Notes: a model not told the origin generated them from the letters alone. Positions 1 to 8,497 are shown, counted from the stretch's first letter. The stretch is 64,000 bases of DNA from Aquitalea pelogenes (GCF_001515305.1 NZ_LNQV01000009.1:48670-112669); one strand, 5' to 3'. Program-made: numbers and translations.

Positions 1-328
1 CAGGCGTGCTCTCTGGCAAGACCAGGGTTGGCTCAGCATGCGAACCACCATAACCACGACTGATCACCCCCACCCGGACACCTTGCTGATGCAGGCTGGC
101 CAGCAAACCCAGGGTAAGCGGCGTCTTGCCCACACCACCGACATTGATGTTGCCGATGACCACAACCGGCACCCCCAGGCGCTGGCTGCGTAATACACCA
201 AGCCGATACCCTGCCCTGCGCAGGCCCGCCAACAGAGCAAACAGCCCTTCCAGCGGAGCCAGAAGGGCTGTCAGCCACCATCTCGGTTGATACCAGTGGC
301 GTTCGATCAGTTGACTGAGTCGACTCAC
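1..328 (-). CDS. lpxK: Tetraacyldisaccharide 4'-kinase LpxK (N-terminal part)
   Basis: LpxK phosphorylates the 4' position of the lipid A disaccharide at the inner membrane. The 109 visible codons begin with a GTG whose bases overlap the exbD stop codon (GTGA), so translation is probably coupled to exbD. Seen: the hydrophobic, Trp-rich N-terminal membrane helix (about residues 17-37) and the family P-loop GNINVGGVGKTP at residues 59-70, followed by the conserved ISRGYGG segment. The C-terminal two thirds lie beyond the window edge. The order exbB-exbD-lpxK is common in beta- and gammaproteobacteria. Confidence 0.93.
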   Translation of the reverse strand, partial: MSRLSQLIERHWYQPRWWLTALLAPLEGLFALLAGLRRAGYRLGVLRSQRLGVPVVVIGNINVGGVGKTPLTLGLLASLHQQGVRVGVISRGYGGSHAEPTLVLPESTP

Positions 329-744
329 GGTGTGGTGTTCTGCGTGGCAAATGTCAGCTGCAACAAACCGGCTGCCCGGGCAGCCTCCATCACGCTGATC
401 ACCGATTGATGGGTCGCCTTGGCATCGGCATTCACCACCACCACCGGGTCTTTCTTGCCGGCAGCCGCATCACGCAGCTGGGCTTGCAAGCCGGCTTTGT
501 CACCCGGCAACAGTTTATGGCCCGCCACATCCATTTCACCGGAAGCCGCCACAGCAACGGTAATCGGTGTGGCTTCCTGCTGACTGGTATCGGCCTGCGC
601 CGTGGGCAGGTTGATCTTCATCTCGGCAAATTTGGAATAGGTCGTGGTGACCATCAGGAAAATCAGGATCACCAGCAACAGATCAATCATCGGGATGAAG
701 TTGATTTCCGGCTCCTCACGGTGCCGTCCGCGACGGAAATTCAT
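325..744 (-). CDS. exbD: Biopolymer transport protein ExbD/TolR family
   Basis: This is the 139-residue small subunit of a proton-driven inner-membrane motor of the ExbB-ExbD/TolQ-TolR type, which energises outer-membrane uptake through TonB or a related protein. One transmembrane helix (about residues 17-36) carries the conserved proton-path Asp at residue 21 (context PMIDLLLV). The remainder is the periplasmic domain. The start ATG overlaps the exbB stop by 4 bases and the stop overlaps the lpxK start, so the three genes form a tight operon. No tonB is seen next to it; the pair could equally serve an outer-membrane lipid function, given the linkage to lpxK. Confidence 0.93.
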   Translation of the reverse strand: MNFRRGRHREEPEINFIPMIDLLLVILIFLMVTTTYSKFAEMKINLPTAQADTSQQEATPITVAVAASGEMDVAGHKLLPGDKAGLQAQLRDAAAGKKDPVVVVNADAKATHQSVISVMEAARAAGLLQLTFATQNTTP

Positions 745-1364
745 GACTGGTTACCGTTCTGACGCTCGCCATGCACCACTTCAACCAGTTTCACCGCCTG
801 TGCTTCCATTTCCACCAGCAAGCCATCCACACGAGCGCGGAAATGACGGTAGAACATCATGCTGGGAATGGCCACGATCAGGCCGAAAGCGGTGTTGTAC
901 AGGGCAATGGAAATACCATGGGCCAACTGTTGCGGATTGCTGGAACCACCCGGCGCCTGGGAACCAAAGATTTCAATCATCCCGATTACCGTACCCAGCA
1001 AACCCAGCAGCGGTGCCATGGCGGCAATGGTACCCAGCGTATTGAGAAAACGTTCCAGCTGGTGCGCCACCACACGGCCTTCGTCCTCGATGGCATCTTT
1101 CATTACTTCACGACTGACACCAACATTACGCAGGCCCGCAGCAAACAGCTTGCCCAACGGGGAATGGTTCTGGAGCAACTGCAACAATTCGGCAGAGGCT
1201 CCGGCGCGACGGTATTCGGCCACGGTTTGTGCCAACAGACCATCAGGAACGATCAACGAGGCACGCAAACTGAACAGACGCTCGAAGATGATGGCCAGCG
1301 AAATGACCGAGGCCAGAATGATGGTCCAGATCGGCCAGCCGGCCGCTTCAACAATTGACCACAC
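741..1364 (-). CDS. exbB: MotA/TolQ/ExbB family proton channel protein
   Basis: This 207-residue three-helix protein is the pentameric channel partner of ExbD in the inner membrane. Helices lie at about residues 12-32, 103-125 and 150-172. The MotA/ExbB signature is visible in the middle (LLGLLGTVIGMIEIF). The start is a GTG placed 6 bases after a GGAGAG ribosome binding site (1371-1376), which fixes the start. It is the first gene of the exbB-exbD-lpxK operon. A pair of perfect palindromes lies 18-42 bases upstream of the start codon. Confidence 0.93.
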   Translation of the reverse strand: MWSIVEAAGWPIWTIILASVISLAIIFERLFSLRASLIVPDGLLAQTVAEYRRAGASAELLQLLQNHSPLGKLFAAGLRNVGVSREVMKDAIEDEGRVVAHQLERFLNTLGTIAAMAPLLGLLGTVIGMIEIFGSQAPGGSSNPQQLAHGISIALYNTAFGLIVAIPSMMFYRHFRARVDGLLVEMEAQAVKLVEVVHGERQNGNQS

Positions 1365-1381
1365 GAAACACTCTCCAAAGC

Positions 1382-1406
1382 TTTAGCTAAACGCTAAACT
1401 TTAGCG
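1382..1406. promoter_or_regulatory. Two abutting palindromes upstream of exbB (candidate operator)
   Basis: TTTAGCTAAA (1382-1391) is a perfect 10-bp palindrome. It is followed without a gap by CGCTAAACTTTAGCG (1392-1406), a perfect 15-bp palindrome with one central base. Both are built from the same half-site TTTAGC/GCTAAA. The block lies just upstream of the exbB ribosome binding site, which fits a repressor operator; the cognate regulator is not identifiable here. Confidence 0.4.
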
Positions 1407-1523
1407 GTTGCGCCAGTTCTCGGCAACCATGGCGGCTGTCATGCAGCGCAGAAAAACAGGAAATTACGAAACAAATACAAGAAAATTCCCTAAGCTGTGA
1501 TTTTGTAAGGGAAATTTGCCTGC

Positions 1524-1544
1524 ATCCACAGATCCTGTGGATAA
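1524..1544. promoter_or_regulatory. Inverted repeat containing a consensus DnaA box
   Basis: ATCCACAG-ATC-CTGTGGAT is an inverted repeat with 8-bp arms (1524-1542). Its right arm runs into TGTGGATAA (1536-1544), the complement of the consensus DnaA box TTATCCACA. Only one perfect box is seen and no replication gene is nearby, so an origin is not supported. A DnaA-responsive promoter element is possible. Confidence 0.3.
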
Positions 1545-1745
1545 CTTTGTTGATAAGCATGTGAACAGATAGGGCAAAACCGCACGGCAGGCCCATTTCC
1601 GGCAACTGACCGCAATTTGCACAAACAATATAACATATTGATTTTACAGTGATTTATTTTCAATCACTTAACACCACATTCTTCTTTGTCCGACAATTTA
1701 CAGACGACAAAAACCGGTATTTTTGTTGTGGATGACTTGACAACC

Positions 1746-3101
1746 ATGAATTTCAATAGCACGGCCAATGACGTCATCAGCGTCTCTTCCCTTAATCGCA
1801 TGGTGCGTGACTTGCTGGAATCCGGCCTGCCACCGTTGTGGATTGGCGGAGAAATTTCCAACCTGACCCTGGCTGCGTCTGGTCATGCCTATTTCTCCCT
1901 CAAGGATGGCGGCGCACAAATACGCTGCGTGATGTTCCGCCACAAATTGTCCTTGCTGCCGTTTCGTCTGGCAGAAGGCATGCAAGTGGAACTCAAGGGC
2001 CTGGTCACCCTGTACGAGGCCCGCGGCGATTACCAGATCAATGTTGACACCATGCGCTCTGCGGGGCTTGGCCGCCTGTACGAGGCCTTCGAAAAGCTGA
2101 AAAGCCGCTTGAGTGCCGAAGGCTTGTTTGATGCAGCACGCAAACGTCCGCTGCCAGCACACCCGGCAGCCATCGGCATTGTCACCTCACCGGCTGCGGC
2201 GGCGCTGCGCGATGTGGTCACCACGCTGGCCCGGCGCATGCCGGACATCCCGGTCATTCTTTACCCTGCGCAGGTACAAGGAGAAAGTGCGGCACGCCAG
2301 ATTGCAGCCGCCATCGAGCAAGCCTCGGCACGGCAGGAAGTTGAAGTGCTGATTGTGTGCCGCGGCGGTGGCAGCATTGAAGACTTGTGGTCGTTCAACG
2401 AGGAAATTGTTGCGCGTGCCATTGCCGCCTGCCGGATTCCGGTGGTCAGCGGTGTCGGCCACGAAACCGACTTCACCATCTGCGATTTTGTTGCTGACCG
2501 CCGCGCCCCTACGCCGACAGCGGCAGCAGAACTGGTTTCCCCCAGCCAGGAGCAACTGCGCCTGCAACTGGAGCAAGCCAAACGCGGGCTGGAGCGGGCA
2601 CTGGGTCGGCTGCTGGTGGATAAATCACAGCAACTGGACTACCTGTCCCGCCGGCTGAATCACCCGGGAGAAATACTGCGACGGCAAGTGCAAAGCTTGC
2701 AGCAGGCATCCGCGCGTTTACGTCGTAGCCTGGATGGCGTATTTGACCGTCGCCGCTTTGGCTTGCAGCTGGCAAACAGCCGCCTGCAGCGGCATCAGCC
2801 CCAACTACTACGTCAGCAACATCAGCTGAACCAGTTGCAGGGAAGCTTGCAACGCGGCATGCAACTGCTCATTAGCCGCCGCAAACAGATGCTGCAACAA
2901 CAGGCAGCCACGCTGGAAGCCATGAATCCGCAGGCAGTACTCAACCGTGGTTATGCCATCGTGCAAAAGCAGGATGGTCATGCGGTGAAGTCGCTACAGG
3001 AATTGCTGAACCGCGAGCGCGTGCTGTTGCGCCTGGCCGATGGCGTCACCGAAGCGCTGGTCGATCACCCCACTGGCGCGCAACCGGAATTGCCCTTCTG
3101 A
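1746..3101 (+). CDS. xseA: Exodeoxyribonuclease VII large subunit
   Basis: XseA forms the nuclease part of exonuclease VII, which degrades single-stranded DNA in both directions. The product from the ATG at 1746 is 451 residues, the usual length. It has an N-terminal OB-fold (SGLPPLWIGGEISN, then ASGHAYFSLKD), the catalytic core with the CRGGGSIEDLWSFNEE block and VSGVGHETD, and a long helical Gln-rich C-terminal region that holds the small subunit. An upstream TTG at 1686 would add 20 residues that do not resemble the family, so the ATG was chosen although its ribosome binding site is weak. The small subunit gene xseB is not adjacent. Confidence 0.93.
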   Translation: MNFNSTANDVISVSSLNRMVRDLLESGLPPLWIGGEISNLTLAASGHAYFSLKDGGAQIRCVMFRHKLSLLPFRLAEGMQVELKGLVTLYEARGDYQINVDTMRSAGLGRLYEAFEKLKSRLSAEGLFDAARKRPLPAHPAAIGIVTSPAAAALRDVVTTLARRMPDIPVILYPAQVQGESAARQIAAAIEQASARQEVEVLIVCRGGGSIEDLWSFNEEIVARAIAACRIPVVSGVGHETDFTICDFVADRRAPTPTAAAELVSPSQEQLRLQLEQAKRGLERALGRLLVDKSQQLDYLSRRLNHPGEILRRQVQSLQQASARLRRSLDGVFDRRRFGLQLANSRLQRHQPQLLRQQHQLNQLQGSLQRGMQLLISRRKQMLQQQAATLEAMNPQAVLNRGYAIVQKQDGHAVKSLQELLNRERVLLRLADGVTEALVDHPTGAQPELPF

Positions 3102-3173
3102 AAAGCAAGGGCGCTTGACAGCGGGATGAAATGTATCGAGGATGAATATCAAACAACCGTTTGAATTTAAGCC

Positions 3174-3629
3174 ATGAAACTTTCACCACGCCTGCTCAAG
3201 ACACTGATCAACCTGTGGCCGCCCTTTCTGGGTGCCGGCATCAAGGTGGGGCATATTGCGCCAGACTGGCAGCAGGTGGATGTACGCCTGCGACTCGGGC
3301 TGACCAACCGCAATTACGTTGGCGTGCATTTTGGTGGCAGTCTGTACTCCATGACTGACCCGTTTTTCATGCTGATGCTGATGCAGTCGCTGGGGCCGGA
3401 CTATGTGGTATGGGACAAGGCGGGCAGCATCGAATATCACAAACCGGGCAAAGGGGTGGTGCACGCCCGTTTCAATCTGGACCATCAGCAGATCGCAGAT
3501 ATCCGACGCCATACGGCGACTGGAGAAAAACACCTGCCGCAACTGAAAGTCGATATCCGGGACAGTGCTGGCGATGTGGTGGCCACCGTGCACAAGACCC
3601 TGTACGTCAGACGCAAAAAAGGCCGCTGA
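3174..3629 (+). CDS. DUF4442 domain protein, hotdog-fold thioesterase-like
   Basis: This 151-residue protein has the DUF4442/YiiD-C-type pattern of the hotdog superfamily: an N-terminal amphipathic segment, GLTNRNYVGVHFGGSLYSM in the central helix region, and strands ending LKVDIRDSAGDVVATVHKTLYV. Related hotdog proteins are acyl-CoA thioesterases, but no substrate can be assigned. It stands alone, and its stop codon lies inside the loop of a strong terminator hairpin. The family call is firm; catalytic activity is inferred. Confidence 0.8.
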   Translation: MKLSPRLLKTLINLWPPFLGAGIKVGHIAPDWQQVDVRLRLGLTNRNYVGVHFGGSLYSMTDPFFMLMLMQSLGPDYVVWDKAGSIEYHKPGKGVVHARFNLDHQQIADIRRHTATGEKHLPQLKVDIRDSAGDVVATVHKTLYVRRKKGR

Positions 3630-3642
3630 GCGGCCTTTTTGC
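3613..3642 (+). terminator. Rho-independent terminator overlapping the end of the DUF4442 gene
   Basis: The stem GGCCGC/GCGGCC (3621-3626 with 3630-3635) is followed by T5 and preceded by A6, so it could stop transcription both ways. The 3-base loop is the TGA stop codon itself. It may also serve the convergent arsR-type gene. Confidence 0.8.
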
Positions 3643-3665
3643 ATTGACGATGCCAGGCTGAAAGA

Positions 3666-3962
3666 TCAGTCGACAAAGCCACAAAATACTTCTCGCATCA
3701 TTTTCAGTACTTCCAGCGTCCGGATATCCCCAACCCGGTAATATACCCGGTTGGCATCTTTCCTTGTCCGGAGAACACCCTTGTCACGCATGATGGCCAG
3801 ATGCTGGGAAATGTTGCTCTGCGAGGTTCCCACCTGCTCCACAATATCCTGCACACTGACTTCCTGGTCGCCCAGTACCGAAATGATCTTCAACCGCAAG
3901 GGATGAGACATTGCCTTCATCGCCCGCGAGGACTGTTCGATCTGGTCATCGTTGAACAGCAA
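3666..3962 (-). CDS. ArsR/SmtB-family winged-helix regulator
   Basis: This 98-residue winged-helix repressor of the ArsR family has AMSHPLRLKIISVLGD in helix 1-2, the recognition region VGTSQSNISQHLAIMRDKGVL, and the wing RTRKDANRVYYRV. The classical ELCVCDL metal-binding motif is absent: the matching helix reads EVSVQDIVEQ, and the only Cys is near the C terminus (CGFVD). It may therefore sense redox state or another signal rather than a thiophilic metal. It is divergent from gpmI, with an AT-rich gap between them. The target is unknown. Confidence 0.85.
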   Translation of the reverse strand: MLFNDDQIEQSSRAMKAMSHPLRLKIISVLGDQEVSVQDIVEQVGTSQSNISQHLAIMRDKGVLRTRKDANRVYYRVGDIRTLEVLKMMREVFCGFVD

Positions 3963-4075
3963 GCTCTGCTCCTAAGTAGTTTGCAATGCGTATTTATATT
4001 GGTTTGACTACGGTACAATACTAACTAAAAAAATCAATACCATCAAGAATTTCTAATATTCTGATTGTGGACATC

Positions 4076-5596
4076 ATGACAGCTATCACACCCGTTTTAC
4101 TCCTTATTCTCGATGGCTTCGGACACCGGCTGGAAGGTGACGACAATGCCATCCTGCATGCAAACACCCCCACCTGGGACGCCCTGAAACAGCAGTATCC
4201 CTACGGCGTGATTGATGCCTCCGAAGGCTTCGTCGGGCTGCCCAGCGGGCAGTTTGGCAACTCCGAAGTGGGTCACCTGAATATCGGCGCAGGTCGGATT
4301 GTCCAACAGGACATCAGCCGCATCGACTGCGATATCGAAGAAAACCGCTTCGACCAGAACCCGGTATTGCAGCAGGCCATCCAGCAAGCCAAAGGCTCGG
4401 CACTGCATGTCATGGGACTGTTGTCCGATGGCGGCGTCCACAGCCATGAAAATCACATTTTCGCGCTGATCCGTGCCGCTCAGGCTGCCGGCGTGCCCCA
4501 TATTTACGTGCATGCCTTCCTGGATGGCCGTGACACCCCGCCGCGCAGTGCCGAAACCTATCTCAAGCGTCTGGATGAAGTGCTGGCCGGCTGCCCTGCT
4601 GCCCGTCTGGTTTCCGTCACCGGCCGCTACTGGGCCATGGACCGCGACAAGCGCTGGGAGCGCGTGGAGCCGGCTTACCGCCTGCTGGTGGAAGGCGAAG
4701 GCCTCTATCATGCGGACAGCGGCCTGCAAGCGCTGGCTGCGGCCTATGCCCGTGATGAAAACGACGAATTCGTTGCGGCAACCAGCATTGGCGCCCCGGT
4801 CAAGATGCAAGATGGTGATGTCGCCATCTTCATGAACTTCCGCGCCGACCGTGCGCGCCAGCTCACCACCGCCCTCACCGACCCTGCCTTCAGTGGCTTC
4901 AGTGCGCGTCAGCCTAAACTGGGGCAGTTCGTCACGCTCACGTCCTATGGCGAGGCCTACAGCAACCCGGTAGCCTATGGCCCGCAGAAAATCAGCAATG
5001 GTTTTGGGGAATACCTCGCCAGCCTGGGCCTGAAGCAGCTGCGCATTGCCGAAACCGAAAAGTATCCGCACGTCACCTACTTCTTCAATGGTGGCGAAGA
5101 GCAGGTTTACCCCGGCGAGGACCGCATCCTGGTGCCCTCCCCCAAGGTGGCCACCTACGACCTGCAGCCGGAAATGAATGCCCCGCAAGTCACCGACCAT
5201 ATCGTCGAAGCCATTGCCTCCGGCAAGTACCAGGCCATCATTTGCAACTATGCAAATGGCGACATGGTGGGCCATACCGGCAAGTTCGATGCTGCGGTCA
5301 AGGCAGTGGAAACGCTGGATGCATGTGTCAAACGCTGTGTGGAAGCCATGCAGGCCGCTGGTGGCGAAGTATTGATCACGGCGGATCACGGTAATTGCGA
5401 GCAGATGTACGATGCCGCACACCATCAGCCGCATACCCAGCACACCCTGGACAAGGTGCCCTTCCTGTATGTCGGTCGCAAGGCGCACATCAAGGAAGGC
5501 GGCGCGCTGCGCGACATCGCACCGTCGCTGCTGGCCATGATGGGCTTGCCGCAGCCTGCAGAAATGACTGGCCGCTCGCTGATCGACTTCGAGTAA
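4076..5596 (+). CDS. gpmI: 2,3-bisphosphoglycerate-independent phosphoglycerate mutase
   Basis: GpmI interconverts 3- and 2-phosphoglycerate in glycolysis and gluconeogenesis using two Mn ions and a phosphoserine intermediate. The 506-residue product shows the first metal site ILDGFG (Asp13), the catalytic Ser63 in GNSEVGHLN, and alkaline-phosphatase-superfamily metal motifs late in the protein (CNYANGDMVGHTG, ITADHGNCEQM). The ATG at 4076 was preferred over an in-frame GTG three codons upstream because it matches the family N terminus. A GC-rich hairpin without a T-run (about 5604-5628) follows the gene. Confidence 0.95.
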   Translation: MTAITPVLLLILDGFGHRLEGDDNAILHANTPTWDALKQQYPYGVIDASEGFVGLPSGQFGNSEVGHLNIGAGRIVQQDISRIDCDIEENRFDQNPVLQQAIQQAKGSALHVMGLLSDGGVHSHENHIFALIRAAQAAGVPHIYVHAFLDGRDTPPRSAETYLKRLDEVLAGCPAARLVSVTGRYWAMDRDKRWERVEPAYRLLVEGEGLYHADSGLQALAAAYARDENDEFVAATSIGAPVKMQDGDVAIFMNFRADRARQLTTALTDPAFSGFSARQPKLGQFVTLTSYGEAYSNPVAYGPQKISNGFGEYLASLGLKQLRIAETEKYPHVTYFFNGGEEQVYPGEDRILVPSPKVATYDLQPEMNAPQVTDHIVEAIASGKYQAIICNYANGDMVGHTGKFDAAVKAVETLDACVKRCVEAMQAAGGEVLITADHGNCEQMYDAAHHQPHTQHTLDKVPFLYVGRKAHIKEGGALRDIAPSLLAMMGLPQPAEMTGRSLIDFE

Positions 5597-5697
5597 GACC
5601 CCACGCCGGCCTGCCAAGCAGGCCGGCAATGCGGCTGCCTTGTCTGCGCCGCCCTGTTATCATGCTGGCAACAGGTGTAATCCGAAGCGAAAATGGA

Positions 5698-7026
5698 ATG
5701 AAACCGATATTGCTGCTAGCCCTGCTGGCTGGCGCGGCCCAGGCCGCCCCCTCCTCTGCCTCTCTCCCCCTATCCACTGCGCCACAACAACAGAACCTGC
5801 AATCGGTCCGCAAGGAAATCGATAACCTGAAAAAAGACCTGGCGCAGAAGCAGGCTGTGCAGCAGGAAGCCAAGTCCGCCATCCAGGAGTCGGAACAGGC
5901 CATCGCCCAAACCAATCAGGTGATTGCCAAGCTGGAAAACAAGCAGAACAACTCGGCACAGCAACTGGCCGACTTGCGTCTGCAAGTCCAGACCACCGCC
6001 CACAAACTGGCAGAAACCCGCCAGCGCGTGGCGCAAATGCTGGCAAGACAGTACAAGAGCGGCGATCACGACGCCATGAAGCTGATGCTCAATGCCGACG
6101 ACCCGAACCAGACCTCGCGCGACATGGTGTATTACCAGCACATTGCCAAGGCGCAGCAACAAATGGTGACGCAGCTGATCAGCCACCAGCATGAGCTGGA
6201 AGCGCTAACCTATCAGCTGGAACAGGAGTTGGCGCGGCTGGATGCGCTGTCCAACCACAAAAGCCGGGAAAAGAACGCCCTGCTCAACAGCAAGAGCAAC
6301 AAGCTGGCCCAGCTGAACAAGATCTCCGGTGAAATCCAGGCCGGACAAAGCAGGCTGGGCAAGCTGCAGGAAGACGAAAAACGGCTGACCAACCTGATTG
6401 CCCAGATCAACCAGGAAATCGAACGTCGCCGTCAGGAAGCCATCCGCAAGGCGGCCGAAGAACGCAAGGCCCGTCAGGCTGCCGCGCTGGCAGCGAAGAA
6501 GGAAAACGAGCGCCGTCGCAAACTGGCCGAAAACGCCCGCAAACAAGGCAAGCCGGTGCCGGAAGTGGCCAGGAAGTCGGTGCCGGTACCGGTTGAAAAA
6601 CCGGTGGCGGAAGTGGCCGACGGCAGTGCATCCGGCAAAGCCTTTGCCAGCCTGCAGGGCCGCATGAAGATGCCGGTGTCCGGCCAACTGGCAGGCCGCT
6701 TTGGCAGCGCACGCAGTGAAGGCACATCGTGGAAAGGCGTGTTCATCAAGACGGCACCGGGCCAGCCGGTTCATGCAGTCGCCGATGGCAACGTAGTGTA
6801 TGCTGATGCGCTACGCGGATTCGGTAACGCCGTGATTGTGGATCACGGTGGCAATTACCTGACGGTGTACACCGGCCTCTCTGCCATCGGCAAGAGTGTG
6901 GGCAGCACGGTCAAGGCCGGCGAAACACTCGGCAACACTGGCGCACTGGACAGCGGCGAATCCGGCCTGTACTTTGAAATCCGGCATATGGGACAACCTC
7001 TCAACCCGCAAACCTGGGTACGTTAA
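5698..7026 (+). CDS. envC: EnvC-like murein hydrolase activator (degenerate LytM/M23)
   Basis: This 442-residue periplasmic protein has a signal peptide (about residues 1-18, ending AAQAA), long coiled coils rich in Lys, Gln and Ala (about 40-270), a basic linker, and a C-terminal LytM domain (about 330-442). The metal ligands of active M23 peptidases appear lost: the HxGxD position reads KGVFIK, the YxH position reads YTG, and LHFE reads LYFE. E. coli EnvC is degenerate in the same way and activates amidases AmiA/AmiB at the septum. The gene lies between gpmI and a ctpA-type protease, the gammaproteobacterial order gpmI-envC. The much longer open frame upstream overlaps gpmI and was rejected as a start. 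Confidence 0.85.
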   Translation: MKPILLLALLAGAAQAAPSSASLPLSTAPQQQNLQSVRKEIDNLKKDLAQKQAVQQEAKSAIQESEQAIAQTNQVIAKLENKQNNSAQQLADLRLQVQTTAHKLAETRQRVAQMLARQYKSGDHDAMKLMLNADDPNQTSRDMVYYQHIAKAQQQMVTQLISHQHELEALTYQLEQELARLDALSNHKSREKNALLNSKSNKLAQLNKISGEIQAGQSRLGKLQEDEKRLTNLIAQINQEIERRRQEAIRKAAEERKARQAAALAAKKENERRRKLAENARKQGKPVPEVARKSVPVPVEKPVAEVADGSASGKAFASLQGRMKMPVSGQLAGRFGSARSEGTSWKGVFIKTAPGQPVHAVADGNVVYADALRGFGNAVIVDHGGNYLTVYTGLSAIGKSVGSTVKAGETLGNTGALDSGESGLYFEIRHMGQPLNPQTWVR

Positions 7027-7056
7027 GCCCCGCGGTATCGGAGACCAACACACAAT

Positions 7057-8484
7057 ATGACTAGTCATCGCATGAAAAAAATTGCCTGGCTTGCCGCCGG
7101 CGCACTGGCAGGCGGCGCCCTCACCCTCAGCGTGCAGGCTTTTGCCGGCAAGGAGCCCACCACGCTCCCACTGAATGAATTGCGTACCTTTGCCGAAGTG
7201 TTTGGCCGTATCAAGCAGGATTATGTCGACCCGGTCGATGACAAGAAGCTGATTACCGAAGCCATCAAGGGCATGCTAAGCGGGCTGGACCCCCACTCCG
7301 ACTACATGGATGCGGAAGCCTTCAAGGAACTGCGCGAAGGTACCCAGGGTGAATTTGGCGGCCTGGGCATCGAGATCGGTGCCGAAGACGGCCTGGTGAA
7401 GGTGGTGTCGCCAATCGAAGATACCCCGGCACAGAAGGCCGGCATCAAGAGCGGTGACCTCATCATCAAGATTGACGACACACCGGTACGCGGCCTGTCG
7501 CTGAACGACGCGGTCAAGCGCATGCGCGGCAAGCCGGGCAGCAAGGTCACGCTCACCATTGCCCGCAAGAACGAAACCAAGCCGCTGGTATTTGCCATCA
7601 CCCGCGCCATCATCAAGACCAAGAGCGTGAAGTCCAAATTGCTGGAACCGGGTTATGGCTATGTGCGCATCACCCAGTTCCAGGAGCACACCACGGAAAA
7701 CCTGGCCGAAGCCATTGCCAGCATGACCAAGCAGAACAAGCAGCCGCTCAAGGGCCTGGTGCTGGACCTGCGTGACGACCCGGGTGGCTTGCTGACCAGC
7801 GCCGTCGGGGTATCCGCCGCCTTCCTGCCCAAGGATGCGCTGGTGGTGTATACCGAAGGCCGTACTGCTGACGCCAAGATGAAACTGACGGCTTCCGCAC
7901 AGAACTATGGCCGCCCCGGCATGCCGGACCCGCTATCGGTACTGCCGCAGGAAACCCACAAGGTGCCACTGGTGGTATTGGTGAATGGTGGCTCGGCCTC
8001 GGCGTCCGAAATCGTTGCCGGTGCCCTGCAAGACCACAAGCGTGCTGTACTGGTGGGTACCCAGACCTTTGGCAAGGGCTCGGTGCAGTCCATCCTGCCG
8101 CTGGGCAGCGCCGGTGGCATCAAGCTGACCACCGCCCGCTACTTTACCCCTAGCGGCCGCTCCATCCAGGCCAAGGGCATTGTGCCGGATGTGGTGGTGG
8201 AAGACGCAACCGTCACCGCGGCAGACCAGGCTCTACGCGTACGCGAGGCTGATCTGGAAAACCATCTGGCCAATCCGAATGGCGAAGAAACCCCGTCCAA
8301 ATCGGCCAAGCCAGCCAAGCCGGTGACTCCTCCTGTGATCAAACAGGAAACGCCCAAGCCGCAGGATGACAAGAACGCCAGCCCGGACAATCCGCGCGAG
8401 CCAAACCCACAAAAGGACTACCAGCTGTCCCAGGGCCTGAACATCCTGAAAGTGCAGCAAATCCTGATCAAACAAGGCAATTGA
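7057..8484 (+). CDS. ctpA: S41-family carboxy-terminal processing protease (CtpA)
   Basis: This 475-residue periplasmic serine protease has an N-terminal signal or anchor (about residues 6-30), a PDZ domain (about 90-170, GGLGIEIGAEDG and IKSGDLIIKIDD) and an S41 catalytic core. The Ser/Lys dyad is readable as Ser315 in GGSASASE and Lys340 in TFGKGSVQ, with the expected 25-residue spacing. A Pro/Lys-rich C-terminal tail follows. In other Gram-negatives such proteases trim or degrade peptidoglycan hydrolases and lipoproteins, which fits its place 30 bases behind the EnvC-like gene. Confidence 0.92.
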   Translation: MTSHRMKKIAWLAAGALAGGALTLSVQAFAGKEPTTLPLNELRTFAEVFGRIKQDYVDPVDDKKLITEAIKGMLSGLDPHSDYMDAEAFKELREGTQGEFGGLGIEIGAEDGLVKVVSPIEDTPAQKAGIKSGDLIIKIDDTPVRGLSLNDAVKRMRGKPGSKVTLTIARKNETKPLVFAITRAIIKTKSVKSKLLEPGYGYVRITQFQEHTTENLAEAIASMTKQNKQPLKGLVLDLRDDPGGLLTSAVGVSAAFLPKDALVVYTEGRTADAKMKLTASAQNYGRPGMPDPLSVLPQETHKVPLVVLVNGGSASASEIVAGALQDHKRAVLVGTQTFGKGSVQSILPLGSAGGIKLTTARYFTPSGRSIQAKGIVPDVVVEDATVTAADQALRVREADLENHLANPNGEETPSKSAKPAKPVTPPVIKQETPKPQDDKNASPDNPREPNPQKDYQLSQGLNILKVQQILIKQGN

Positions 8485-8497
8485 GCCTTGTTGCGAC

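Larger units (their letters stand above)
1365..1745. other. Divergent intergenic region exbB/xseA
   Basis: This 381-base AT-rich gap separates the exbB operon from xseA. It holds palindromes near exbB (1382-1406), an inverted repeat with a DnaA-box match (1524-1544) and AT-rich stretches around 1620-1680 that could hold promoters. A 72-codon open frame on the minus strand (1387-1605) has no recognisable protein features and was not called. Confidence 0.6.

Noticed and set aside
1524..1544. Chromosomal origin at the DnaA box
   Set aside because: A single perfect box, no dnaA, dnaN, parAB or rpmH nearby.
1387..1605. 72-codon minus-strand frame between exbB and xseA
   Set aside because: No family resemblance, weak start, and it overlaps likely regulatory palindromes.
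5604..5628. Hairpin after gpmI as a terminator
   Set aside because: The stem CCGGCCTGC/GCAGGCCGG is strong but no T-run follows, so it is not called as an intrinsic terminator.
4097..5629. 510-codon open frame on the minus strand across gpmI
   Set aside because: Antisense shadow of gpmI, no ribosome binding site and no recognisable domain.
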